A DNA stretch of 64,000 nt from an uncultured Gemmataceae bacterium (GTDB taxonomy: Bacteria; Planctomycetota; Planctomycetia; Gemmatales; Gemmataceae). A program made the position numbers and the translations under genes. The first letter of the stretch is position 1. Each line of letters begins with the position of its first letter. The notes beneath the pieces are model-generated. The model had not been told where the DNA came from. It did no database searches and worked only from the letters and a program-made list of their open reading frames with translations. Shown piece by piece: positions 53,932 to 63,414 of this stretch. The stretch is taken from assembly GCA_937923405.1 (NCBI GenBank), contig CALDUY010000011.1, forward strand, positions 1-64,000, written 5' to 3'.

Positions 53932-56900
53932 TGATTGCCTACCTGATTGAAGCCAGCATGCGGCTGCGCTGGGTAGTCTTGCTGCTGACGGCGGCAGTCT
54001 GCGGCCTTGGGCTGTACTCGTTTCAACAGCAGCCGATCGACGCCTACCCCGACATCTCAGCGCAGATGGTACAGGTCATCACGGTCTATCCTGGCCGCGC
54101 CCCTGAGGAGGTCGAACGCCAGGTCACCATTCCCATCGAAATCGCCATGCGCACTGTGCCGCGGGTCGAGACCGTCCGCTCGCGGACCATATTCGGACTT
54201 TCGGTGGTGCAATTAACTTTTGAAGAGGGGACCGAAAGCTACTGGGCACGCCAACGGGTGCAGGAGAACCTCGCTTCGGTGCAGTTGCCCGAAGGAGCCG
54301 AAGCCGAGATGGGACCGCTGGCCACGGCCTACGGCGAAGTCTACCGTTACGAGCTGGTCTCTGACGGCACTCACGATCTGATGGAGTTGCGCACGCTCAA
54401 CGATTGGGTGGTGATCCCACGGCTGTTGCGTGCCCCTGGCGTCGCCGAGGTGTCCAACTTCGGTGGGCTGGAGAAACAGTACGCCATCACCTTTCGACCA
54501 GCGGATCTCGACCGTTTCGGCCTGTCGCTCAACGATGTGGTCGAAGCGGTGAAAACCAACAACGCCTCGGCAGGCGGCAGCATCCTCCAACGCGGCAGCA
54601 TGTCGTTCGTCATCCGTGGCAGCGGCGCGATCCAGACGCTTCGCCAGATCGAGGATACCTACGTCAAGTCGGTAGGTGGCTCGCCGATTTATCTCCGCGA
54701 CGTGGCCAGTGTGGAAGTCGATCATCTCGTGCCGTTTGGCATTTTCAGCAAAGATCGCGTCGATGAGAGTGTCGAAGGCATCGTGCTGATGCGCAAAGGT
54801 GAGAACCCCTCGCGCGTGTTAGCCGAAGTGGCCAAAGCCGTCACCGAGCTTAATCAGTCCGAGTTGCCCGAGGGGGTGCAGGTCGTTCCTTTTTATGATC
54901 GTCAGCATCTGGTCGATGCAACACTGCATACCGTGGCTCATAGTGTCTTGCTAGGCATCACTCTGGTGGTGTTGGTGTTGCTGTTGTTCCTCGGTCGTCC
55001 GGCGATGGCCGCTCTGGTAGCCTTGACTATCCCTTTCTCGCTGCTGTTCGCTCTGATTTTGATGTATGTCTCGGGAATTCCCATCGGGCTTCTGTCGGTG
55101 GGGGCGATCGACTTCGGCATCATCGTCGATGGTGCGGTCATCATGGCCGAACACATCGCGCGGCGACTCGGCGAAGCCCGCGAGCGAGGGGAGCCGCATT
55201 CCGTACCTCGGGTCGTACTCGCCGCCGCCCAGGAAATCGAGCGGCCCGTCTTCTTTTCCGTGCTGATGATTATGGTGGCCTATTTGCCCCTGTTGTCGCT
55301 GTCGAGCATCGAAGGACTGCTCTTTCGTCCGATGGCCCTGACGATGGTGTTCGCGCTGCTCGGCTCATTGCTTTTTGCGCTGTTCGTCGTTCCCGTGCTG
55401 GCAACGCTTGTGTTCTATCGCGGATACGAAGAGTGGGAAAATCCTTTGCTGGCGCTAATGCGACCGGCATACGGCTACCTGCTGCGCTTCCTGATCCAGT
55501 TCCGCTGGCTGGTGCTAGGCGCGGTGGTTTGTGCATTGGCCACGATTCTGGTCAAGCTCGTGCCCCGTCTGGGCGTGGAGTTCCTGCCCTACATGGATGA
55601 AGGCGTCATCTGGGTGCGAGCCAACTTTCCGGAGGGCACGGCACTGCAACAATCTAGCGAATATGGCCGACGCATCCGCGAAATCGCCCTGGAGTTTCCC
55701 GACGTGAAGTTCATCACGGTGCAAACCGGCCGCAACGACTCAGGCACCGATCCCTTTCCGCCTAGCCGATTGGAGATCATGATCGGTCCCCGACCGAAAG
55801 AGCAGTGGACCGAGTTTTCGACCAAGCACGAACTAGTTGCTGCTCTGGGCCAGCGCTTACGCGAGGAGTTTCCCACCACTCGTTTCAACTTCACGCAACC
55901 GATCATCGACAGCGTCACGGAGGACACCAACGGGACTTCGGCGAACCTGGCCGTCGAGTTTTCCGGGGCCGCTTCCGATGTCTTGCTGGAATTGGCCAAC
56001 CAAACGGTTGAGTTATTACGCACTGTTCCTGGGTCACAAGATGTGAACATCGAACAGGAAGGCCCCCAACCCCAACTAGTCATCACTCCGGATCGCATGC
56101 GCTGCGCTCGCCACGATGTACGCATCGAGGACGTGACCAACCTCATCAATATCGCCTTGGGCGGCGAGGCGATCGGTACGCTATTCGAGGGAGAACGCCG
56201 CTTCGACATTGCTGTCAAGGTCGATCGTCGAATCGTCAACTCGCCGTTGGCCGTGGGGCGATTGCCCGTCCACTCCGCCAGTGGGATGCCGATTCCGCTC
56301 AATCAAGTGGCCCGAATTGAGTTGGTCGATGGCCAGACCATCATAGCTCGAGAGAACGCCCGCCGACGCATCACCGTGCGATGCGACATCGTCGGTCGTG
56401 ACCAGGGCGGCTTTGTCAAGGAGGCGCAGACGCGGTTCGACGAAACCATCCGCCCACGCATGCCGCCTGGGTATCGCGTTGCCTGGCTAGGAATGTTCGA
56501 GAATCTCGACCGCGCTCGCCAGCATTTTCTCTATCTCATTCCACTGACGGCAGTGATTATCTTCTCGTTGTTGCTGCTTACGTTCCGCTCGTTCAGTTCG
56601 GCGGTGCTGGTCGTGGCAGGGATTCCCTTTGCCTGCATCGGGGCGTTGATTGCGTTGTACCTGCGCGACATGCACATTAACGTCTCGACCGGGGTCGGTT
56701 TCTGCGCACTGTTCGGCATCGCTATCATGGATGGCGTGCTGATGGTACGCGGCATCAACGTTCTTCGCGAGGCTGGTTTCGAACTGCGTGCTGCGATTCT
56801 GCTGGGCGCGCAACAGCGCCTGCGACCGATTCTGATGACGGCCATCGTCGCGATCTTCGGCCTGTTGCCGGCCTCCTTGGCGACAGGTCTTGGCTCGGAT

Positions 56901-57047
56901 GTACAGCGACCACTGGCTACGGTGATTGTCTGGGGACTGTTCAGCGCGATGCTGTTGACGCTGTTCGTCCTTCCTGTGCTGTACTACCTGATTAACCCCA
57001 AGATCACGCTGTCCGAGTTGGGCGGTGATCCCCTGGCAACTCACTGA
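53931..57047 (+). CDS. Heavy-metal efflux RND permease, CusA/CzcA family
   Basis: Inner-membrane proton/metal antiporter, 1038 residues, normal for the family. The N terminus reads MIAYLIEASMRLRWVVLLL, followed by QMVQVITVYPGRAPEEVERQVTIPIE; TM4 holds GAIDFGIIVDGAVIMAEH, the proton-relay signature that separates metal exporters from multidrug ones. Twelve membrane segments and two porter regions are clear. The metal specificity (Cu/Ag or Co/Zn/Cd) cannot be fixed by eye. The start ATG shares its A with the preceding TGA. Its stop lies one base from the stop of the convergent GYD gene. Confidence 0.95.
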   Translation: MIAYLIEASMRLRWVVLLLTAAVCGLGLYSFQQQPIDAYPDISAQMVQVITVYPGRAPEEVERQVTIPIEIAMRTVPRVETVRSRTIFGLSVVQLTFEEGTESYWARQRVQENLASVQLPEGAEAEMGPLATAYGEVYRYELVSDGTHDLMELRTLNDWVVIPRLLRAPGVAEVSNFGGLEKQYAITFRPADLDRFGLSLNDVVEAVKTNNASAGGSILQRGSMSFVIRGSGAIQTLRQIEDTYVKSVGGSPIYLRDVASVEVDHLVPFGIFSKDRVDESVEGIVLMRKGENPSRVLAEVAKAVTELNQSELPEGVQVVPFYDRQHLVDATLHTVAHSVLLGITLVVLVLLLFLGRPAMAALVALTIPFSLLFALILMYVSGIPIGLLSVGAIDFGIIVDGAVIMAEHIARRLGEARERGEPHSVPRVVLAAAQEIERPVFFSVLMIMVAYLPLLSLSSIEGLLFRPMALTMVFALLGSLLFALFVVPVLATLVFYRGYEEWENPLLALMRPAYGYLLRFLIQFRWLVLGAVVCALATILVKLVPRLGVEFLPYMDEGVIWVRANFPEGTALQQSSEYGRRIREIALEFPDVKFITVQTGRNDSGTDPFPPSRLEIMIGPRPKEQWTEFSTKHELVAALGQRLREEFPTTRFNFTQPIIDSVTEDTNGTSANLAVEFSGAASDVLLELANQTVELLRTVPGSQDVNIEQEGPQPQLVITPDRMRCARHDVRIEDVTNLINIALGGEAIGTLFEGERRFDIAVKVDRRIVNSPLAVGRLPVHSASGMPIPLNQVARIELVDGQTIIARENARRRITVRCDIVGRDQGGFVKEAQTRFDETIRPRMPPGYRVAWLGMFENLDRARQHFLYLIPLTAVIIFSLLLLTFRSFSSAVLVVAGIPFACIGALIALYLRDMHINVSTGVGFCALFGIAIMDGVLMVRGINVLREAGFELRAAILLGAQQRLRPILMTAIVAIFGLLPASLATGLGSDVQRPLATVIVWGLFSAMLLTLFVLPVLYYLINPKITLSELGGDPLATH

Positions 57048-57048
57048 A

Positions 57049-57345
57049 TCACTGCTGCATCTTGGCGAGGATGGTGTCCATCTCGGCAGAGGTGAACGCT
57101 CGGCTAGTGGTGGTGTGGACGTTGCCAAGCGCCTCCAACTGCAGCATGGCGGCGGTGGCGGTTTCGTCGTCGGCAGCCTCGAAGATCAGGAAGCCGTCGT
57201 ATTCGCCCAGCGTCCAAAAGATTTCTTTAACCTTGATGCCCAGTTTCTTGGACGAGGTCTTAAACGCTGCCGCTCGTTTGGTTGTATTTCCGATCTCTTG
57301 AATCCCTTTTTGGGTGAACTGGATGCCGGTGATGTAGTTAGGCAT
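57049..57345 (-). CDS. GYD-domain protein
   Basis: A 98-residue single-domain protein of the GYD family, named after the motif Gly-Tyr-Asp, here LGEYDGFLIFEA. The ferredoxin-like pattern is seen in ITGIQFTQKGIQEI, KKLGIKVKEIFWTLG and TATAAMLQLEALGNVHTTTSRAF. The function of this family is unknown. AAGGAAAC precedes the start. It is alone on its strand and converges end-to-end with the metal efflux permease gene. Confidence 0.9.
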   Translation of the reverse strand: MPNYITGIQFTQKGIQEIGNTTKRAAAFKTSSKKLGIKVKEIFWTLGEYDGFLIFEAADDETATAAMLQLEALGNVHTTTSRAFTSAEMDTILAKMQQ

Positions 57346-57474
57346 GACGGAGTTTCCTTGTAGGTTGGAGAGGGATGATACACGAGGCGGTCCTCCACCT
57401 CGTTACGATATAATTAAGAAAATAACAATCCGTGACAGGATATACTCGAACGCCAACGAGAAGAGAACTCAGCG

Positions 57475-57870
57475 ATGGACTGGAGAGAATGGTACGACTG
57501 CCTGGCCAAGCCCACCTGGACACCAGCTCCGGGAACCATTGGGTTGATCTGGCAGATCCTTTATCCGCTCATCGGCGTCAGCTTCGGTTTCGTCTTCGTG
57601 CAGGCTGTGCGTGGGAAGCTCCCTTGGTTCGTCGCTCTGCCGTTTGCCGTTAACCTGGTCGCCAACCTTTTGTTCATGCCGATCTTTTCCTGGCTTCGTA
57701 ACCTCCCCCTGGCGACCGGTGACATCCTCGTCGTCTGGGCCACCATTCTATGGATGATGCTTGCGATCTGGCCGCACTCCCGCTGGGTGGCCGTGGCTCA
57801 AGTGCCCTACTTCGTTTGGGTCACTATCGCCACACTGCTACAACTGTCCATCACTTGGATGAACGCCTGA
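57475..57870 (+). CDS. TspO/MBR-like membrane protein
   Basis: Encodes 131 residues with five hydrophobic segments, the size and topology of TspO, a membrane protein that binds porphyrins and other small aromatic ligands. Family features are KPTWTPAPGTIGLIWQILYPLIG near the start, NLVANLLFMPIFSWLRN in the middle and VPYFVWVTIATLLQLSITWMN at the end. The usual WxxY and LNxxW variants are only partly kept. It diverges from the GYD gene. The functional role here is unknown. Confidence 0.8.
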   Translation: MDWREWYDCLAKPTWTPAPGTIGLIWQILYPLIGVSFGFVFVQAVRGKLPWFVALPFAVNLVANLLFMPIFSWLRNLPLATGDILVVWATILWMMLAIWPHSRWVAVAQVPYFVWVTIATLLQLSITWMNA

Positions 57871-57958
57871 TTACAGCGATCGACGTTGATGTCTGATTGA
57901 CGGGATCTCTCGTCAAATCATGTGCCTACGTTCTACTGGGGCCGAAGGGATGTTGCAT

Positions 57959-58047
57959 CCCCCTCACCCTTTATCCCTCTCCCGCAGGGGAGAGAGAACC
58001 AGAGATTCTCGCCTCGCCCGCAGGGGAGAGGGGGCGGGGGTGAGGGG
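57959..58047. repeat. Palindromic CCCCTCACCC / GGGTGAGGGG repeat, copy B
   Basis: The segment begins CCCCCTCACCC and ends GGGGGTGAGGGG, forming an overall palindrome around two internal CCGCAGGGGAGAG words (near 57982 and 58019). It lies in the 213-bp gap between the TspO gene and the end of the redoxin fusion gene. Composition and the ends match copy A at 51042-51081. A cruciform or hairpin is expected, which could also act as a transcription stop. Confidence 0.75.
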
Positions 58048-58083
58048 TGCAGTTACTCAAGCCATCAACTGCGTAACTGCGTA

Positions 58084-60042
58084 CTACTGTTTCCGCACGC
58101 CGCGGAAGGCGGCGAACCACTCGGCGAACTCCTTGCGAGTCATCTTTTCTGGCACCTTGGCTCCGATCAGATCAATCATGACCTTCATCTGATCGGGGAT
58201 CTCGTCCGCTGTGATGACGTCGTCGCCATTGGTGTCGAAGCGGTCGAACATCAGGTCGGCCTGGCTGGGCGGATTCTTGGCCAGTTCCGCAGCCGTCTCG
58301 GGGCGTTCCCAGACATAGCACACCCAACCGACCATCATCTCGTCCCAGGTTTGCAGGCCGAAGCGAACCTTCTTCTCCGGAGCCGGATTCAGCGGGTTGT
58401 TCGCCGAGTTGTCGTAATGGGCGATAGCGTGCAGCTTCGATCCCTTGGGCAGCTTCAGTGGTTCCTCGAAACGATAGACGTTCTGCCAGTTGAAGTCCCA
58501 GCGCGGCACCGAGAGGATGGTTTCGCGTTTGCCATCGGGACGAGTCACGTCATAGCGGAACGATTTGCCGCGCCAGTGCATGTGCGGCACGAAGCTGAGG
58601 ATGCGAGCGTCGGCGGGGAGGCGGAACGTGGCCTCGGCTTTGTAGTGCGGATCAAAGGGGGGAACCGCGATGCCGACGTTGGCGAACTCGTTCATGTACA
58701 TCTCGAACTTGGGTGGCTTCTTGGCGAAGGTCAGGCCGATCGACGAGCGATCCTTCACTGCCGTTCCGTTGGGGGTGTAGTGCATTTCCAGACGGAGTTT
58801 CGCGCCCTTGGGAACCTTCAAAGCGGTGTCCGGCGGACAGACCAGCCCCAAATCTCCGGGGGCCCAGCCGACTAACACCGAGAAGGTGCCATCCGGTCCC
58901 AGCGGGGAGCGGCTGTTGCCGCGCAGAATGTAAACGACAATGTGATGCACTACGCCTGGCGCACCGGGACGGGCTTCGGCCATCGAGATCCACTTGTCCT
59001 CCGTAAAGCCGGGATCGATGATGAAGTTCTGGTACGGCAGTGTTCCTGTCGCCGGCACCTCGAACTCTTCGGGCATCTCGATGACCATGTCCGGCTTGCC
59101 CAGCGCCCAGCCCTTGGGAAACTCGACCGGTTTGGGCAGATCTTTCAAGTCACCGCGCGGCATACCTGCTTCGACCCAATCGGCCAGGGTTTTGATCTCC
59201 TCACTGGTCAAGCGACGCGAGTTGGAGAATTTGCCATAGCGTGAGTCGGCGTGCCAGGGGGGCATCCGTCGTTCGGCAGTCACTTCCCGAATCATTTTGG
59301 CGTGTCGCAGCGCGTCCTCGTAATCCAGCAGCGAGAATGGCGCGGACTGCTCGGGGCGATGGCACGCTTGGCAGTGCTTCTGCAAGATTGGGGCCACGTC
59401 TCGGGTGTAGGTCACGTCGGCCTTTACTTGACGTTGAACCGGGCGACCGATGAGGCAGCCATCCGCCTCGGTCTCGGGCACGCTGACCGGTTTGCCAGCC
59501 ACCACCTCATCGATGGCCAGGTACAGATCCTCCCGTGAGGGCTTGGGGCGTCGGCTTCCCGCGCCGTACTGATCGTTGACGCGGCCCCGATAGCGTAGCG
59601 TATAGTCACCGTCGAGAACGACGACGCTGGGAACCCGACTGATGCCCAGCTGATCGGCGAGTTTCTGTTTGGCGTCCTTCAGGACGGGGAACGGCACGTC
59701 GCGATCATAGGAATGCCCCGCGATCAAATCGAGGTCTTCGCGCTCGTTGGGATAGATCGCCACGAACTGAACGCCCTTCTCCGCCTGACGGAGTTCTTTT
59801 TCCTTGGCGACCAGTTCGGGCAGATACAAGTTGGAAATAGGACATTCGGCTCCGAGGAAGACGACGACGATGGCCTTGCTACCTTTGCCGATGTCATGCA
59901 GCGATCGCCGATTGCCGCGCAGGTCGCGTAGAGTAGAGCCGCGAGGTAACGGTTTGCCAATCTCCAGGACCGACTCGGCAGCGTCCGCTACAGACGGTAC
60001 AAGTAGGACCAGAGCCAAGAGGATGCCAGTCTGTTTCATCAT
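58084..60042 (-). CDS. Redoxin / c-heme / PHM-like copper oxygenase fusion with EF-hand
   Basis: Encodes 652 residues with a signal peptide (VLLVPSVADA). Residues about 25-200 form an AhpC/TSA-type redoxin fold, with a single Cys in GAECPISN (Cys67). Next comes a heme-c site, CQACH, in the VAPILQKHCQACHRPEQ segment. The large part resembles the copper type II ascorbate-dependent monooxygenase fold: VVHHIVVYI, LEMHYTPNG, FVPHMHWRGKSF and AIAHYDNSANNPLNP supply candidate copper His residues. An EF-hand FDTNGDDVITADEIP lies near 610. The exact reaction is unknown. ATG at 60039 may be the real start, being five bases after AGGAGGG. Confidence 0.8.
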   Translation of the reverse strand: MMKQTGILLALVLLVPSVADAAESVLEIGKPLPRGSTLRDLRGNRRSLHDIGKGSKAIVVVFLGAECPISNLYLPELVAKEKELRQAEKGVQFVAIYPNEREDLDLIAGHSYDRDVPFPVLKDAKQKLADQLGISRVPSVVVLDGDYTLRYRGRVNDQYGAGSRRPKPSREDLYLAIDEVVAGKPVSVPETEADGCLIGRPVQRQVKADVTYTRDVAPILQKHCQACHRPEQSAPFSLLDYEDALRHAKMIREVTAERRMPPWHADSRYGKFSNSRRLTSEEIKTLADWVEAGMPRGDLKDLPKPVEFPKGWALGKPDMVIEMPEEFEVPATGTLPYQNFIIDPGFTEDKWISMAEARPGAPGVVHHIVVYILRGNSRSPLGPDGTFSVLVGWAPGDLGLVCPPDTALKVPKGAKLRLEMHYTPNGTAVKDRSSIGLTFAKKPPKFEMYMNEFANVGIAVPPFDPHYKAEATFRLPADARILSFVPHMHWRGKSFRYDVTRPDGKRETILSVPRWDFNWQNVYRFEEPLKLPKGSKLHAIAHYDNSANNPLNPAPEKKVRFGLQTWDEMMVGWVCYVWERPETAAELAKNPPSQADLMFDRFDTNGDDVITADEIPDQMKVMIDLIGAKVPEKMTRKEFAEWFAAFRGVRKQ

Positions 60043-60151
60043 CCCTCCTATCCGCCAGAGAATGCGGAATGAACAGAAGCAATACCCGAATGCCGCACAG
60101 AATCCGTGCGTTTCTGGTGTTACTCCGAGCCGTTGGTCCGAGTTTCAGCAA

Positions 60152-61816
60152 TCACGGTAAGGTCGAGCGGGTCGGATCGGGGCGAGTGACCTTTTCGCCG
60201 CGTAGCGCTGCTAGCTCCATCTGGAGATAGCCGGCGTCGGCCTTGGCCCAGCAGCGGCGCGCCAGAGCGGCGAACCGTTCCACTTCCTCGGACCGACCTT
60301 GCCGTTCGCAGATGACCTGCATTCCCAAAGCGGCGCGCACACACCCCGGATCGTGAGCCAACGCTTCGAGGAAGGCCTCCTCGGCGACGTCGAGTTTGCC
60401 AGCCTGCAAGGCTCCGATCCCCCAGGCTTCCATATAGATCGCGCCGTTGCCCCAGGCGTGGTGGCTGTAGTTGTCTTTGGTACGATCCACCAGTTTTTTC
60501 AGCAGCTTCAGCCCAGTATCCGGCTCACCAGTAGCACAGAGATACAGCCCTTGGGTTTCCCAAAGGTTCATCTCCAGGGTTTTGTCGTTCTTGGCATCGC
60601 GAGCCGCGTGTCGCAACACTTCGATTTCGGGAAGCGCGCGAGCTGGATCCCCTATTTTGAGATAAACCAGAGCGGAATAGTAGCTAGAGGTCGTCTTGTC
60701 GCCGCGATTGCCTCCGAGTCGTCCCTTGCCGAAGCTCGTGGCCCGACCACCGCGGCCTCGGCGCAAGTCCTCGGCGATCTTTAAGGCTCCTTCGTAGTCG
60801 CGCATTGCTAGCAGCAGACGGAAGAAGGGGTTGCGTAGCTGGAAGTCGCAGCGTTCGCACTCTTTTTTGATCTCTAAGGCCTCTTGAAAGCGGCCATCGT
60901 GCGTCAAGGAAACCAGCAGCGTCTCCAGATGGTGCGAGTACTGGTTACGGTCCTCTTGGGGAGTGACGTTCTCGCGCTTGTGATACTCGCGCTGCAACTC
61001 AATCGCTCGGGCCGAGCGATCGCTGGTTTTTTCCCAACGTCCCAGTCGGGTGGCCAGGTGCGCCTGCATGTGAAAGGCATGAGGAATGCCCGGCGAGGAT
61101 TCGATGTACTTTTCGGCGTAGACCCAGCCCAGCGCAGGCCGTTGGAAGTTTTCGTAGAAGTGAACCAGTTCGTGGTTCGCCCCGGGATGCAGCGGATTGA
61201 CGCGAAGTAACGCCTTGTAGAACGGGACACTCGACGCCTTGCCACCGAACAGCCCGGAGCCGCCCGCTAGTTGCGCTCGGAAGTACCAGGCCTCTTCGTC
61301 ATCGTCGTACAGAGCGAGCATCTCGTCGATGGTGGCGATGGCTTTCTGCTTGCGGGCCTCGGCATCGCCGACGTTGGGCAACTGGCCCTTCTCTTGCATG
61401 GACGCTTTGAGGAGCATCTGTTCGCGCGGGCTACAGTGGTCGCGCAGTTTCCACGCTTCTAGCAAGGCCTTGGTGGCATCGCCGCGTCCGAATCGCTCCA
61501 GCGCACGGGCTAGTCCCCACCAAGCCATAGGACAGGTAGGATCGTGCTGAATCGCCGTCTCGAACGAGCGGGCCGCCTCACGCCAGACGTAGGAGTAGTA
61601 GTAGCCCAGAGCCTGGTCGAAGAATTTTTGGCACTCCGGCGAGTTGGTGGTGATAGGATAGTGCAGCACACACTGATGGAAGTAAGGTTGAGCCGGGGCC
61701 AGCTTAGTTATTGGCATCAGCTTCGGCTTAGCGGCGGACGGGACGGGCGGGGCGGCGGCGTTTGTGGTCCAAGCCAGTAACAGCACGACGAGGAACGCAG
61801 AGGTGAACAACTTCAT
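60152..61816 (-). CDS. Exported TPR protein, unknown function
   Basis: Encodes 554 residues: a signal peptide (KLFTSAFLVVLLLAWTTNA), then a Pro-rich bit and tetratricopeptide-like repeats. Recognisable TPR-type pieces are FDQALGYYYSYVWREAARSF, AWWGLARALERFGRGD, GNGAIYMEAWGIGALQAGKL and AEEAFLEALAHDPGCVRAALGMQVICERQGR. The start at 61816 is chosen because it gives the signal peptide; the frame from 61924 lacks one. It follows the PAS histidine kinase gene by 104 bp on the same strand and precedes the redoxin fusion by 109 bp. The TPR array suggests a protein-binding role in the periplasm. Confidence 0.8.
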   Translation of the reverse strand: MKLFTSAFLVVLLLAWTTNAAAPPVPSAAKPKLMPITKLAPAQPYFHQCVLHYPITTNSPECQKFFDQALGYYYSYVWREAARSFETAIQHDPTCPMAWWGLARALERFGRGDATKALLEAWKLRDHCSPREQMLLKASMQEKGQLPNVGDAEARKQKAIATIDEMLALYDDDEEAWYFRAQLAGGSGLFGGKASSVPFYKALLRVNPLHPGANHELVHFYENFQRPALGWVYAEKYIESSPGIPHAFHMQAHLATRLGRWEKTSDRSARAIELQREYHKRENVTPQEDRNQYSHHLETLLVSLTHDGRFQEALEIKKECERCDFQLRNPFFRLLLAMRDYEGALKIAEDLRRGRGGRATSFGKGRLGGNRGDKTTSSYYSALVYLKIGDPARALPEIEVLRHAARDAKNDKTLEMNLWETQGLYLCATGEPDTGLKLLKKLVDRTKDNYSHHAWGNGAIYMEAWGIGALQAGKLDVAEEAFLEALAHDPGCVRAALGMQVICERQGRSEEVERFAALARRCWAKADAGYLQMELAALRGEKVTRPDPTRSTLP

Positions 61817-61920
61817 GGTGGAGGTCCTAAGGCGGGGGCAACGATGCTCTTTATTGTGGACGAATCCATCCCGTCTGCCAATCGAAATTCCTCGCTGGGA
61901 GAGGAATCGTTGCCGGTGGG

Positions 61921-63330
61921 TCACTGGTACGAACCGGAGGATTGCTTGATCTCGCCAGCCCGGTTGACGGCGCGGAGCAGGGTCTCCGCGGTGTAAGGTT
62001 TGCTGATCGAAGCGCGTAGTCGAGCGAGGCAGCTTGGAGAAAGATGAGGAGTTGATCCTGTGCTGGTGACCACTAGTTGAGCCTGAGGATTTCGCGACAG
62101 CCAGGCTTCTAGCCAGGTTTGCCCATCGGGATGTAGCATGCTGGCACAGATGAGGATCACTTCCGCCGGTTCATTACTGGCGTCGTCGAGATTGGTTCGA
62201 CAGATGGTTTGCCAGCCGCCTTGTTCGAGGATCATTCCAGAAAGCTGGGCAATGTCCGCGGCTGGATCGAGTACCAGAGCAACACGCGAGCGAGGCGAGA
62301 TAGGCGGGCCTCCAGAGAGCGGCAACTCCAGCGTGAACCTAGTCCCTTCGCCAAGGGTGCTATGGCAGCTGACTCGCCCTTGGTGGAGTTTGACGACCTC
62401 GCGAACGATGGCCAACCCAATGCCGGTGCCGCATTTTCGTGTGGTATAGAACGGCTCAAAAATGCGACTCAGCGACTCGGGGGGAATGCCTGGGCCAGTA
62501 TCCTCGACGGCAATACTGATCCAGCCATTGTCGATGCGTGTCTCGAACAGAAGACGGCCCTGTTCGCGCATGGCCTCCAGGGCGTTGGTCGCCAAATTTA
62601 ACAATGCTTGAGTCAGCTGCACGGGGTCGCCGTCGAGAACCGCCGGTCCTGGGGCAAAACGATATTCAATGGTTACCTGACCGGCTCGACCGCACAGTAA
62701 CCCCTCTAAACTGCGAAGCAAGGAGTGTATCTCCACCGGTTGGCGCGTCGGAGCCGCTCCCTGAACGAAGGCCAACAACTGCCGCGGGAGCTGGGCGGCA
62801 TGGTCGAGCAGACGATCCATTTGCGACAGACGACGTCGCCCATCAGCCAGAGTGAGGCCGAGCAGTTCGATCTCGGCCTGGAGCGAGGTCAGCGCGTTGT
62901 TGAAATCATGCACAATGCCCAGGGCCATCACCCCGAGTTGATCGGTGCGATTGGACGTGATTGGCGCATAGTGATCCTCAAAGACGACCACCACAACGGG
63001 ATCACCATTGCCGCCATGCCAGGCATACTTGACCGTTCGCACCTCACGCGGACCGTGTGGTCCGGGCCGAGTTTCAACATGCTCCAGCCGTCCCGTGGTC
63101 AGTACCTGTTGCAGGTCGGCGAGTTCTCGTCGAGCAAATCCCTCGGGCCAAAGGCATTCAACGGGTTGCCCGATCAATTCGGACTGGGGACGATCCAGCC
63201 ATCGAGCCAGGCGTTCATTGGCGAACAAACAACGCCCTGTGGAGTTGTAGACACAGACACATTGGGCCAGCGGGCGAAGGGCATTCAGCAATAACTCCAG
63301 TGATGGCTCGACTCGGAAAGTACACATCAT
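61921..63330 (-). CDS. PAS sensor histidine kinase with degenerate receiver
   Basis: Encodes 469 residues from ATG at 63330 (the GTG at 63342 lies too close to its ribosome site). A PAS domain (about 10-118) has VYNSTGRCLFANERLARWL and LIGQPVECLWPEG. The HisKA box MALGIVHDFNNALTSL has phosphoacceptor His141. The HATPase has LLNLATNALEAM, DTGPGIPPESLSRIFEPFYTT and GTGIGLAIVREVV. The last about 105 residues resemble a receiver, but where the phosphorylated Asp is expected the sequence reads EVILICASMLHPDG, so the Asp is replaced. No membrane segment is present. A hairpin at 63355-63386 lies just before the gene. Confidence 0.88.
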   Translation of the reverse strand: MMCTFRVEPSLELLLNALRPLAQCVCVYNSTGRCLFANERLARWLDRPQSELIGQPVECLWPEGFARRELADLQQVLTTGRLEHVETRPGPHGPREVRTVKYAWHGGNGDPVVVVVFEDHYAPITSNRTDQLGVMALGIVHDFNNALTSLQAEIELLGLTLADGRRRLSQMDRLLDHAAQLPRQLLAFVQGAAPTRQPVEIHSLLRSLEGLLCGRAGQVTIEYRFAPGPAVLDGDPVQLTQALLNLATNALEAMREQGRLLFETRIDNGWISIAVEDTGPGIPPESLSRIFEPFYTTRKCGTGIGLAIVREVVKLHQGRVSCHSTLGEGTRFTLELPLSGGPPISPRSRVALVLDPAADIAQLSGMILEQGGWQTICRTNLDDASNEPAEVILICASMLHPDGQTWLEAWLSRNPQAQLVVTSTGSTPHLSPSCLARLRASISKPYTAETLLRAVNRAGEIKQSSGSYQ

Positions 63331-63354
63331 GTCAACTCTCACTTATCCTTGAAT

Positions 63355-63386
63355 GACGAGGGCAGGAAGCCTTCCTGCCGCTCGTC
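63355..63386. terminator. Tight GC-rich hairpin upstream of the PAS kinase gene
   Basis: GACGAG plus GGCAGGAAG (63355-63369) pairs with CTTCCTGCC plus CTCGTC (63371-63386) with one bulged base and a loop of about three. There is no T run on either strand. It lies between the small gene ending at 63415 and the kinase start, so it may end the former or sit in the leader of the latter. Confidence 0.5.
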
Positions 63387-63414
63387 CTCGACTCTTCGGT
63401 TGCTCTCCTTGCGG

